A stretch of DNA of 35,631 nt, taken from contig CAWEEP010000062.1 of the NCBI GenBank assembly GCA_963808125.1, positions 1-35,631 of the forward strand, in the 5' to 3' direction. This DNA is from CAWEEP01 sp963808125. GTDB lineage: Bacteria > Chloroflexota > Dormibacteria > Aeolococcales > Aeolococcaceae. The notes beneath the pieces are model-generated. The model did not search any database and had not been told where the DNA came from. It saw only the letters and a list, made by a program, of their open reading frames with translations. A program made the translations under genes and the position numbers. Below are positions 25,702-32,346 of the stretch, one piece after another. The first letter of the stretch is position 1. Each line of letters starts with the position of its first letter.

Positions 25702-27015
25702 ATGGCTGTGCAGGCGCTCCCGACTGCTCCGGCACCGATCGCCCTGCCCCCGATGCCGCGCAGCGCCGACGAGACGGGACTTCCCTTCAGCTTCGTCTGC
25801 GACCTCGTCCTCAAGGTGCTGTACTTCAATGGCAGCATGCTGGGCGGCGCCCTGGCGCGCCATATCTGCATCCCCTTCGCCTTCGTGGAGGCCACCCTCA
25901 AGTTCCTCGCCGACGAGGGGTACTGCACCTCGGGGGGCGTCCGGGCAGCCGTTCTCGCGGATGACGAGTTGCTCAACGCCGGGATGCAGTACACGATCAC
26001 GACCCAGGGCCGGCAGCGGGCCCGGGAACTGCTCGAAATCAACCAGTACGCTGGGCCTGCCCCGGTACCCATCGGTGACTACAACGCCATGGCGGCGCGC
26101 CAGGCGCAGGTCGGCGGGGCCGTCAACCGCGAGCGCCTGCACGAGGTCTTCTCAGACCTGGTGCTCGCGGAGCGGGTTCTCGACCACCTCGGCCCCGCGC
26201 TCTCGGCGCGCCAGGCGTGCTTCCTCTACGGGCCGCCTGGCAATGGCAAGACCAGCATCGCGACGGCGAGCGCCCGGCTGATGGGGCCGCCCGTCTTCAT
26301 CCCCCGCGCCCTCTACGTCCACGGCGAGGTGATCCGCTTCTACGACCCCATCTACCACGTGCCGATCGAGCGCGAGCTCCCTCCCCACGATGCCCGCTGG
26401 CAGCTCGCTGAGCGGCCCGCCGTCACCGTGGGCGGCGAGCTGACCCCGCGGATGCTGGAACTGGGATTCGACGCCACCCTCGGGTTCTACGAGGCCTCCC
26501 TCCAGCTCAAGGCGAACGGCGGCCTACTCCTCATCGACGACTTCGGGCGCCAGCAGAACATGTTGCCTCGGGATCTGCTCAACCGCCTCATCGTGCCCCT
26601 GGAGAACGGCGTCGACTATGTGAACATCGCCCGCGCCGGGACCAGCGTCGCGGTGCCCTTCACCTGTCTGCTCATGCTGAGTACGAACCTGCGGCCCAGG
26701 AACCTCATGGACGAGGCTTTCCTCCGGAGGGTCCGCTACAAGGTCATGGTCCCCGACCCGACGGCGGCGGAGTTCAAGGAGATCTGGCGACGCACCTGCG
26801 CCACCAACCAGCTCCCCTACCGCGACGACGTCATCCTGGACCTGATGGAGCGCCACTATCTGGCCAAGGGACGCCCCTTCCACGGCTCACACCCCCGAGA
26901 TCTGATCAATCACGTCATCCATCTCGCCCGCTATCTGGGCGTCGAGCCCGAGCTGACGGCGGAGATGCTCGACGAGGCCTGCGAGACCTACTTCGTCGAG
27001 GACGCCGCGGACTGA
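25702..27015 (+). CDS. Winged-helix + AAA+ ATPase
   Basis: A 437-residue protein. Residues 28-112 look like a winged-helix domain: LVLKVLYFNGSMLGGALARH, FVEATLKFLADEGYC, then the wing YTITTQGRQRAREL. An AAA+ domain follows: Walker A GPPGNGKTS (177-185), Walker B LLLIDDFGRQ, a sensor-1 region MLSTNLRP, an arginine-finger zone AFLRRVRYK, and a helical lid ending in HPRDLINHVIHLARYLG. Such ATPases act as oligomeric remodelling motors; no partner is encoded nearby. The N-terminal wing suggests DNA binding or a partner-recognition role, but this is inference. It starts at ATG 25702 with weak ribosome-site support. It is convergent with the YCII gene and shares a stop-codon hairpin with it. Confidence 0.85.
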   Translation: MAVQALPTAPAPIALPPMPRSADETGLPFSFVCDLVLKVLYFNGSMLGGALARHICIPFAFVEATLKFLADEGYCTSGGVRAAVLADDELLNAGMQYTITTQGRQRARELLEINQYAGPAPVPIGDYNAMAARQAQVGGAVNRERLHEVFSDLVLAERVLDHLGPALSARQACFLYGPPGNGKTSIATASARLMGPPVFIPRALYVHGEVIRFYDPIYHVPIERELPPHDARWQLAERPAVTVGGELTPRMLELGFDATLGFYEASLQLKANGGLLLIDDFGRQQNMLPRDLLNRLIVPLENGVDYVNIARAGTSVAVPFTCLLMLSTNLRPRNLMDEAFLRRVRYKVMVPDPTAAEFKEIWRRTCATNQLPYRDDVILDLMERHYLAKGRPFHGSHPRDLINHVIHLARYLGVEPELTAEMLDEACETYFVEDAAD

Positions 27016-27034
27016 GCCCGGTGGGGATCAGTCC
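27009..27034. terminator. Perfect hairpin holding both stops of AAA+ and YCII genes
   Basis: GGACTGA pairs perfectly with TCAGTCC around a 12-base loop. The AAA+ gene's TGA lies in the left arm, and the YCII gene's TGA (read as TCA on the plus strand) in the right arm. A likely bidirectional terminator; there is no U run. Confidence 0.5.
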
Positions 27035-27380
27035 TCCGACTCGTCCTGGAAGGTGCGCACCTCGATTGCAGGCGGCAGGCCAGCGTGGCCCGGCGGGCCC
27101 ACGCGACGGCGGCGTCGAGATCGGGCGCCTGGATGATCCAGCAGCCCCCGGCCGGCTTGTCCACTCGCAGAAACGGGCCCTCCGCGGTGCGAACCTCGCC
27201 CTGGACGGCGGGAACCACGGTTGCCGTGCTGGCGGGGTGCAGGCCTCCCGCGAAGGCCCATGCGCTGGCGGCCCGGAGATCCCGGTTGAAGGCCTCCACC
27301 TCTCCCATGATCGCCGCCAGCTCCGCGGGCGGAGGCGGCTCGGCATCTGGGTGGTACACGGTGAACAGGAACTGCTTCAT
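27028..27380 (-). CDS. YCII-domain protein, one frameshift
   Basis: Small protein of the YCII (DGPF) family, related to ferredoxin-like dimeric enzymes and often beside ECF sigma factors; none is visible here. ATG 27380 starts MKQFLFTVYHPD. The core AEGPFLRVDKPAGGCWIIQA carries the variant DGPF motif. Near 27,080 the frame breaks: WARRA must join AGLPPAIEVRTFQDESED to give the expected end and the stop at 27,028. The corrected length of about 117 residues is normal. It is the last recognisable core gene before the accessory region. Confidence 0.75.
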
Positions 27381-27446
27381 CTGGGCGCTCCCCGCGGCGC
27401 CGCCGCCATCGCTCGGACTGTCGCTCTCAGCGTACCAAGGCACTCG

Positions 27447-27559
27447 TGGACCGGCGGGGACTCGAACCCCGGACCTCTGCCGTGCGAGGGCAGCGGTGCA
27501 AATCTGAACTCGGGAGAGGTCAGGGGGCCAATCCACCTGTTTCCTATGCGGAGTGCGCC
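27447..27559 (-). repeat. Copy A: 3' half of tRNA-Ala(CGC) + shared arm (likely att site)
   Basis: On the minus strand, 27447-27493 is the 3' half of a tRNA. The anticodon arm is CTGCC-CTCGCAC-GGCAG (anticodon CGC), the variable loop AGGTC, the T arm CGGGG-TTCGAGT-CCCCG, the acceptor CCGGTCC and the discriminator A. U at position 70 would allow the Ala-specific G3:U70 pair. There is no D arm or 5' acceptor, so it is not a working tRNA. The match with copy C at 32144 covers 72 bases with one mismatch, then continues loosely (ccacctgtttcctatgc) to about 27559. tRNA 3' halves bounding foreign DNA are the classic trace of integrase attachment sites. Open frames read through the repeat are artefacts. 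Confidence 0.8.
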
Positions 27560-27604
27560 TCTGATGGGGTCGCGACAGGGGAAGGACGCACCGTTGGCGG
27601 GACG

Positions 27605-27994
27605 CTACTTCCCGACCGGCCAGTGATCGACAGAAAGCCCCGCCATCGGGAAGTCCTTCGGGTTGCCCGTGGCCAGCTGTGCTCCCGCCTCGAACGCCGC
27701 GGCGGCAATGAGGCAGTCGGCTTGGGAGAGGGTGTTCCCGCGTCCTGCGTGCTCCTGCCGCCAGACCCCCGCCCGCCATCCCGCGGGTGCCACGAGCGGC
27801 AGGATCTCCAGGCCGGAAATGAGGCGGCTCGCCGCTGAGCGCTCGGGCGGCCGCAGACCACGCGCAACCTCCTCGATGTTGATGGCAGTGGTACACGGCT
27901 GGTCACCGTTGCGCCGGAGGTCCATCAGCCGGTCTCCCGCGGGCCGTCCGCGGAGGATGTCAATGAGCACCGTCGTGTCCAGCAAGACCCGCAC
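27605..27994 (-). CDS. vapC: VapC-type PIN-domain toxin
   Basis: Endoribonuclease toxin, 129 residues, normal PIN length. The acidic metal-site residues are present: Asp6 in VRVLLDTTVLID, Glu41/42 in AINIEEVARG, Asp93 in SQADCLIAAAA, and Asp114 in the TGNPKDF end motif. PIN toxins cleave tRNA or rRNA, and the partner antitoxin wraps the active site. GTG 27994, just after the antitoxin stop at 27999-28001, gives the family-typical start; GTG 28021 would overlap the antitoxin. It lies 45 bases from repeat copy A, at the edge of the accessory region. Confidence 0.88.
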   Translation of the reverse strand: MRVLLDTTVLIDILRGRPAGDRLMDLRRNGDQPCTTAINIEEVARGLRPPERSAASRLISGLEILPLVAPAGWRAGVWRQEHAGRGNTLSQADCLIAAAAFEAGAQLATGNPKDFPMAGLSVDHWPVGK

Positions 27995-27998
27995 GCTG

Positions 27999-28238
27999 CT
28001 AACCCGTCCGGCGTCGATCACCGCGGCGCTGCTGCCTCACCCACCCTGCGGCGTCGCCGTCCCACTCGTGGCCCGTTCCAGCGATGCTTCCTCGAGCTGA
28101 CAGGAGGCTGTCCCAGCGCTCCTCCGCCACGAGGGCCGCCGCCACAGCCTGGCGAACGAACTGGCTGCGCCCCCTGGTTCCGGCACGGAGGTCGATTTGC
28201 GCCACGAAGCTGTCCTCCAACTCTATGTGCACTCTCAT
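27999..28238 (-). CDS. vapB: Ribbon-helix-helix antitoxin (VapB-type)
   Basis: A 79-residue protein: a short beta strand (MRVHIELEDSFVAQIDL), then helix-turn-helix GRSQFVRQAVAAALVAEER, as in RHH antitoxins, and a C-terminal tail (WDSLLSARGS...GHEWDGDAAGW) of the kind that threads into the PIN toxin. It would repress its own operon as a dimer together with the toxin. The start ATG overlaps a perfect inverted repeat, the likely operator. No ribosome site is seen, which fits leaderless translation. Confidence 0.85.
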   Translation of the reverse strand: MRVHIELEDSFVAQIDLRAGTRGRSQFVRQAVAAALVAEERWDSLLSARGSIAGTGHEWDGDAAGWVRQQRRGDRRRTG

Positions 28239-28256
28239 GTGCTAAAGATAGCACAT
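28237..28256 (-). promoter_or_regulatory. Operator/promoter palindrome of vapBC
   Basis: ATGTGCTA-AAGA-TAGCACAT is a perfect eight-base inverted repeat with a four-base spacer, overlapping the vapB start codon. Read on the minus strand it contains TATCTT, a -10-like box whose transcript would start at or next to the ATG. Promoter, operator and start codon thus appear merged. Confidence 0.7.
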
Positions 28257-28410
28257 ACAGTCAGCGCCGGTGGCCGGTCACGGAAAGAATGAACACGCGC
28301 CGACTCGCCCCATTTCGCCGACCAGGACCTGCCCGCGGTGGGCGAGCTGGGAGACACGCTGGGCCTCCGCACCCTCGAAGCCACTTGGTCGTCCGCGACG
28401 GGCTGCTTGC
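28257..28410. other. Intergenic, possible gene remnant
   Basis: On the plus strand a short frame reads FADQDLPAVGELGDTLGLRT before a stop near 28,415. It is protein-like in composition but too short and start-less to assign. Confidence 0.25.
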
Positions 28411-28947
28411 CTACCCGATGACGGAGTAGTCGACGAGCAGATAGCCGGTCGGTGAGGTCGAGCTTCGGATCGACCCGAGCCGAATCGCCGGCAGGCCGTC
28501 GAGGAGCCTCCGCCCTTTGCCTACGATCGTCGGTGCGATCACCAGCCTGAGCTCGTCGACAACGCCCGCGGCAAGCAGAGCCTGGGCGACCGAGATGCTT
28601 GCATGCACGCCGATCTCGACTCCGGGCTGGTTCCTGAGCTCCCGCACGAACTCGACCAGATCGCCGTCGACCACCGTCGTATTGGCCCACTTCCGATCGA
28701 GCGGCGTGGAGGTGGCGACGTACTTCGCGACCCCGTTGATGAACGTCGCGAACGGCTTGAGGTCGCTGCCCGGCCAGAACTCGGCCCACTCCTCATAGCT
28801 GCGCCGGCCGAGGATGACCGAGTCCTGCACAGCGATGACGGCGCCGAGGTTGGCCACCATTGCGTCGTCCCAGTCGCCGAAGAACGCATCGGGTCTCTCC
28901 GCGACGCCGTCGAGGGACAACAGCTCGTACACCACGACCTTGCGCAC
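28411..28947 (-). CDS. Dihydrofolate-reductase-family (RibD_C-like) reductase
   Basis: A 178-residue NADPH-dependent reductase of the YyaP/YwjB type. Key stretches are VRKVVVYELLSLDGVAE (N-terminal strand and substrate loop), DSVILGRRSYEEW (cofactor loop), FINGVAKYVATSTPLD, and a C-terminal VAQALLAAGVVDELRLVIAPTIVGKGRRL. Start GTG 28947 has GGAGAAG eight bases upstream; the longer reading is discarded. Physiological substrate unknown; such genes are common in accessory regions. The insertion sequence sits only about 45 bases upstream of the start, so its end may now drive or block expression. It is unrelated in detail to the reductase at 1908. Confidence 0.88.
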   Translation of the reverse strand: MRKVVVYELLSLDGVAERPDAFFGDWDDAMVANLGAVIAVQDSVILGRRSYEEWAEFWPGSDLKPFATFINGVAKYVATSTPLDRKWANTTVVDGDLVEFVRELRNQPGVEIGVHASISVAQALLAAGVVDELRLVIAPTIVGKGRRLLDGLPAIRLGSIRSSTSPTGYLLVDYSVIG

Positions 28948-28992
28948 GCTCAACTTCTCCGATTCACCTTTCCGGGCCTGCTCGGATGCTAA

Positions 28993-29975
28993 GAGGTTGC
29001 GCCAATTGCGTATGTGACTGAACTCGAGCGACTCGGTTGAGTCGGTGTACAAGCAGGCACGGATGTTCGCATCATTCGGGTGTCGTTACCAACCCGATGA
29101 AGGACACCCATGCCTGCGCTCCCATCATTCCTCATCCGGCCCCTGTGGCACCAGTTCTCAGCGCTGCTGCCGCCGCAGAGGCCAACCCACCCGCTGGTCG
29201 GCCATCGGCCGCGGATCGATGACCGCGTCATCTTCGACAAGCTGATCGAGGTCCTCGTCTTCGGTGCGGCGTACTGGCGCATCGCCGATCGAACCTGTTC
29301 GGCCACCACTCTGCGGCGCCGCCGCGACGAGTGGATCGCGTTGGGTCTGGGGGATCAGCTGCTCACCATCACCCTCGCCGCCTATGACCGGATGATTGGC
29401 CTCGAACTCACCGACGTGGCTGTCGACGGATGCATCACCAAGGCGCCCTGCGGTGGGGAGATGGCCGGGCCGAGCCCGGTGGATCGGGCCAAGCAGGGCA
29501 CCAAGCGCTCGAATCTGGTCGACGCCAACGGCATCCCGTTGGCCGTGATCGCAGCTCGCGCCAACGCCAACGATTCGCCGCTGCTCGGCCCCACGCTCGA
29601 CGCCATGCACCCTGACCACTCGATGCCGCCGGGGGAGATGACGGTCCACCTCGATCGCGGCTACAACTCCGCCAAGACCCGAGCCGCCCTCACCCAGCGG
29701 CACCTCAACGGCTGCATCGCGAAGCGCGGCCAGCCGGCGCCACTGATGGCCTCCAGTCGCTGGGTGGTGGAGCGGACGAACTCGTGGCAGAACGCCTTCA
29801 AGAAGCTCGTCTGGTGCACCGAGCGACAGGCTCGGGTGATTGCCTTCTATCACGCCCTCGCCAACGCCGTCATCGTCCTCCGTCGCCTCATCCGCGAGGG
29901 CTGGAAGCGCTACCGCTGGGAGGGTCGCCCGGCACGATGCCCGTGAACGCACCGAACGCCTATTGGCGCGAGTTC
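28993..29975 (+). mobile_element. IS5-family insertion sequence with TAA target duplication
   Basis: Boundaries are inferred by eye. The left end GAGGTTGCGCCAAT and the right end, read inward as GAACTCGCGCCAAT, match at 11 of 14 bases. Both ends are flanked by TAA (28990-28992 and 29976-29978), which fits the TNA duplication of some IS5 subgroups. Length about 983 bp, normal for the family. It contains one transposase. Because the imperfect ends are short, the exact limits are less sure than the presence of the element. Confidence 0.55.
29110..29946 (+). CDS. IS5-family DDE transposase
   Basis: A 278-residue transposase. It has the N-terminal DUF4096-like domain (LPSFLIRPLWHQFSALLPPQ, then FGAAYWRIAD) and the RNase-H-like catalytic domain, with Asp106 in TDVAVDGCI, Asp182 in VHLDRGYNS and Glu221 in WVVERTNSW. 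The DDE triad is complete. GPSPVDRAKQGTKRSNLVD lies between the first two residues as in the IS5 group. It is a single uninterrupted frame, so it may be active. The 3' end stops about 30 bases before the inferred right end of the element. Confidence 0.93.
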   Translation: MPALPSFLIRPLWHQFSALLPPQRPTHPLVGHRPRIDDRVIFDKLIEVLVFGAAYWRIADRTCSATTLRRRRDEWIALGLGDQLLTITLAAYDRMIGLELTDVAVDGCITKAPCGGEMAGPSPVDRAKQGTKRSNLVDANGIPLAVIAARANANDSPLLGPTLDAMHPDHSMPPGEMTVHLDRGYNSAKTRAALTQRHLNGCIAKRGQPAPLMASSRWVVERTNSWQNAFKKLVWCTERQARVIAFYHALANAVIVLRRLIREGWKRYRWEGRPARCP

Positions 29976-29978
29976 TAA

Positions 29979-30306
29979 AGCTGGCGATCGCTGCCGCGCT
30001 GGCTGATCTGGCGCCAGCCGGCGGCTTCAAAACCGGCGATCACCTCGGGGGCGCTCGGCGGCATGGTCGGAGAGACGAGCCTCCTTCGGCCAGCCCGCAC
30101 ATGCGATCCACCGATTCGAGGCCGACGACGAGCATGCGCCTGGCGCTATCGACGCGGTCGCCAGTATCGGGCGCCTGGTGGGCGGACACGTTCCTTTGTT
30201 GAGTGGGTCAGGATGGGGCTACCCCGCAGGGGATGGGGCTGACTTGGACCCGGCTGGACACGGCTGGTGGGGGATCGGCAAGGATCCGTCCTCCCTCCGC
30301 AACCAG
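29979..30306. other. Remnant DNA, no gene recognised
   Basis: Between the insertion sequence and repeat copy B. Open frames on both strands are short and start-less. A doubled GATGGGGCT is visible near 30211-30240. This was probably the upstream region of the reductase gene before the insertion arrived. Confidence 0.3.
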
Positions 30307-30360
30307 GACTCGTCGGGGAGCCAAGGGGCCGATCGACCTGTTTCCTGTGCTGAGTGCGCC
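30307..30360 (+). repeat. Copy B: degenerate arm of the tRNA-Ala-linked repeat
   Basis: The stretch with gactcg near its start and ccaaggggccgatcg and cctgtttcct inside matches the inner arm of copies A and C but lacks the tRNA half. Same orientation as the other two. It ends about 40 bases before the mazEF promoter. Confidence 0.6.
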
Positions 30361-30399
30361 GCCGATTGGGCCCGAGATGGGAGCCCGGTAGGAAAGAGT

Positions 30400-30405
30400 T
30401 ATACT
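30400..30405 (+). promoter_or_regulatory. -10 box (TATACT) of the mazEF-like operon
   Basis: TATACT lies immediately before two in-frame ATGs (30406 and 30412). Transcription would begin about seven bases downstream, at or near the second ATG, giving a leaderless message. No -35 match is evident. Confidence 0.5.
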
Positions 30406-30411
30406 ATGCCC

Positions 30412-30651
30412 ATGAAGACGGCGGTTTCGATTCCCGATCCCCTCTTTCGGGCTGCCGAGCGCCTGGCGCGGCGGCGCGGGCTCCGCCGAAGCCAGCTGTA
30501 CGCAGAAGCCCTGGAGCGCCTGGTTGGCGCCGAAAGGTCCGATGAGGACCTCGTCGCGCAGATCAACCTCGTGGTCGCAGGGGTCGACACCGCACCTGAT
30601 GGCTTCACCCGGGAGGCGGCTCAGCGGTCCCTGGCGCGCGTTGAATGGTGA
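30412..30651 (+). CDS. RHH (CopG/MazE-like) antitoxin
   Basis: A 79-residue antitoxin: strand MKTAVSIPDPLF, helix RAAERLARRRGLRRSQLYAEALERLV, then a tail (DEDLVAQINLVVAGVDTAP...) that should bind the toxin. This is the mycobacterial MazE-like RHH layout rather than the E. coli MazE fold. I prefer ATG 30412 over 30406 because of the -10 position. It ends in an ATGGTGA overlap with the toxin. Confidence 0.88.
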   Translation: MKTAVSIPDPLFRAAERLARRRGLRRSQLYAEALERLVGAERSDEDLVAQINLVVAGVDTAPDGFTREAAQRSLARVEW

Positions 30652-30989
30652 TTCGGCGCAGTGAGATCTGGTGGGCCGATCTCGGACCTCCACGCGGTTC
30701 CGCCCCAGCACCGCGAAGACCTGTGGTAGTGGTCTCCGCTGACCATCTGAACGCATCTGACATCCGGACCGTCTCGGTGGTGGCCCTGACCTCGAACCTG
30801 AGATGGGCAGGGATCCCGGGTAACGTGCGAATACGCAAGGGCACAGCTGGACTCGACCGCGACTCCGTAGTGAACCTCACCCAACTACTAACCCTTGACA
30901 AGGACGACCTCGACACCCGCGTGGGTCGGCTGCCACTCCCGCTCGTTCGCGAGATCGACGAGGGACTGCGCCAAGTACTCGAGCTCTGA
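30645..30989 (+). CDS. mazF: MazF/PemK-type toxin
   Basis: mRNA-cleaving endoribonuclease of 114 residues, the normal size. Hallmarks: IRRSEIWWADLGPPRGSAP at the N-terminus (usually GexwW.dlgp..G.e), RRPVVVVSADHLN, then VSVVALTSNLR and DSVVNLTQLLTLDKDDL, matching the family's v-v-P-lTsn and D-s-v-q-lsqi-tidk. It begins inside the antitoxin's stop (ATG at 30645, stop at 30649-30651), so it is translationally coupled. It is the second toxin-antitoxin pair in 3 kb. Confidence 0.92.
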   Translation: MVIRRSEIWWADLGPPRGSAPAPRRPVVVVSADHLNASDIRTVSVVALTSNLRWAGIPGNVRIRKGTAGLDRDSVVNLTQLLTLDKDDLDTRVGRLPLPLVREIDEGLRQVLEL

Positions 30990-31141
30990 CCGATCGCGGC
31001 CACCGTGCGCGAGTGATCGCCACTCCGGCCCTCGCGAAGGTCTCAAGACGAGACGATGCCAACATCCTCAAAGGCTGAGGTGACGGGACCGCTTGTACCT
31101 ACTCAATCTACCGGCTCCCGAGGACGTCGAGAGCAGCGACG

Positions 31142-31906
31142 CTACTGAGAGGGGGCCAGGGCCGCCACCAACGCGGCGGTGAGACGGCGAGCCTCGGCCG
31201 TCGTCTCCGCCCGCTGGTCATAGGTGTGGGCCACCGAGATCGCGACCAGATTGGGAGCGGCCACCATCAGGTCGCGCAGCGCCTCGCTCACCTCGGCCAG
31301 ACGGGGACCGCCGGGCGCTGGGTAGAGCAACCCCGGCATCTCCGTCGGTGCAACGACGTCGACGTCGAGGGGGACGTAGAGGGGCCGGCCGGGCTGCACC
31401 ACCCGGCTCAGCTCGGCCAGGGCGACCCGGCGGATTGCTGATCTTTTGAGCGCCTCCTCCTCACCGAGATCGAGGTCGCGAGCCCCGGCGAGAACCACCC
31501 GCTCCTCCGGGATCGGGTCGATTCCCAGGCCATCGATGATGGCCTGGTCCCCCCGGCCGACCAGCATGGCCAGCGGCATCCCGCCGAGGTAGCCCGAGGG
31601 AGTCGTCTCCCAGGTGTTGAAGTCCCCGTGGGCGTCGAGCCATACGACGTCCGGCTCGATGCCGGCCCGTTGCAGCCCGGCGACGACGCCTAGCGGGGCC
31701 ATGCAGTCCGGAGCCTGGATCAGGGCCGGGACGTGGTCGGCGACCCAGGCGGCGAGCACGCCGAGCACTGCGGTGACGCGCTGCACCGTCGTGCCATCGG
31801 GGGGTTCCGCGGCGAGCCTCGGGGCGTGCCCGATCACGAACTTGGGGAGAAGCTCCCCGATGTACCAGGGCACGGTGATGGTCGCGAATCCCGAAGCGGC
31901 GCTCAC
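31142..31906 (-). CDS. Arginase/agmatinase-family protein, variant metal site
   Basis: Ureohydrolase-fold protein of about 254 residues. Two metal motifs are clear: VVWLDAHGDFN (DAHxDxN type) and VPLDVDVVAPTEMPG (DxDxxxP type, with Val/Ala before Pro in place of the usual Asp). The first motif, normally GGDHS, reads QAPDCMAPLGVVAGL, so the His ligand is Cys. This Cys variant is known in uncharacterised branches of the family, and the substrate is not predictable. GTG 31906 is chosen because upstream residues are low complexity, but there is no ribosome site. It is transcribed toward mazEF and away from copy C. It reads without frameshift. Confidence 0.82.
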   Translation of the reverse strand: MSAASGFATITVPWYIGELLPKFVIGHAPRLAAEPPDGTTVQRVTAVLGVLAAWVADHVPALIQAPDCMAPLGVVAGLQRAGIEPDVVWLDAHGDFNTWETTPSGYLGGMPLAMLVGRGDQAIIDGLGIDPIPEERVVLAGARDLDLGEEEALKRSAIRRVALAELSRVVQPGRPLYVPLDVDVVAPTEMPGLLYPAPGGPRLAEVSEALRDLMVAAPNLVAISVAHTYDQRAETTAEARRLTAALVAALAPSQ

Positions 31907-32143
31907 GCGGCCACGTATGGAATTGACCGCATGGTTTCGGGACCGGAGTGCCCAGCCCGCGAAGTGAGCCGTCGGTGGACCGGCGGTGTCAACCCTCCGT
32001 CCGCAACCGGCACCCAGCGTGAATTGCCGGCGGATCGCCCGCATGGCGGGGTGAGCCGAGCCCGGCTCCGCCGGGCCGGCGAGGGGCGGCGAGCCCCTGT
32101 GAGATTGAGAGGGGCCCCGGCGCAGCCTGCTGCGCGGGGAAAC

Positions 32144-32258
32144 TGGACCGGCGGGGACTCGAACCCCGGACCTCTGCCGTGCGAGGGCAGTGGTGCAAAT
32201 CTGAACTCGGGAGAGCCGTCAAGGGGCCGATCCACCTGTTTCCTATGCGAAGTGCACC
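32144..32258 (-). repeat. Copy C: 3' half of tRNA-Ala(CGC) + shared arm (likely att site)
   Basis: Same structure as copy A, in the same orientation, 4,697 bases away. 32144-32190 is the tRNA 3' half; 32144-32215 differs from copy A at one base. The arm continues as aaggggccgatc then cacctgtttcctatgc. Outer flanks of the two copies are unrelated beyond the TGGA start, so the duplication begins exactly at the discriminator base, as expected for a tRNA-targeting integrase. The intact tRNA is expected to the right, outside the window. Confidence 0.8.
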
Positions 32259-32346
32259 CAGAGTGGGGCTGCGATGGGGCTAGGATCCAGGAAACGCATC
32301 AGGCAACTCATCAAGGCTTTGCCCCGGTCCGCCTCTCGGCCCGACC

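Noticed and set aside
27447..27493. Functional tRNA-Ala at copies A or C
   Set aside because: Neither copy has a D arm or 5' acceptor strand; only the 3' half is present.
27021..27626. Plus-strand open frames through repeats A and C giving similar peptides (WTGGDSNPGPLPCEGSG...)
   Set aside because: The shared peptide is simply the antisense translation of the tRNA-Ala 3' half and arm; a classic false hypothetical protein.
1908..28947. The two RibD_C-type reductases as a recent duplication
   Set aside because: They share only fold-level motifs, differ in length and belong to different subtypes.
30307..32258. CRISPR array from the three repeats
   Set aside because: Only three copies, kilobases apart, one degenerate, with genes between; no spacer structure.
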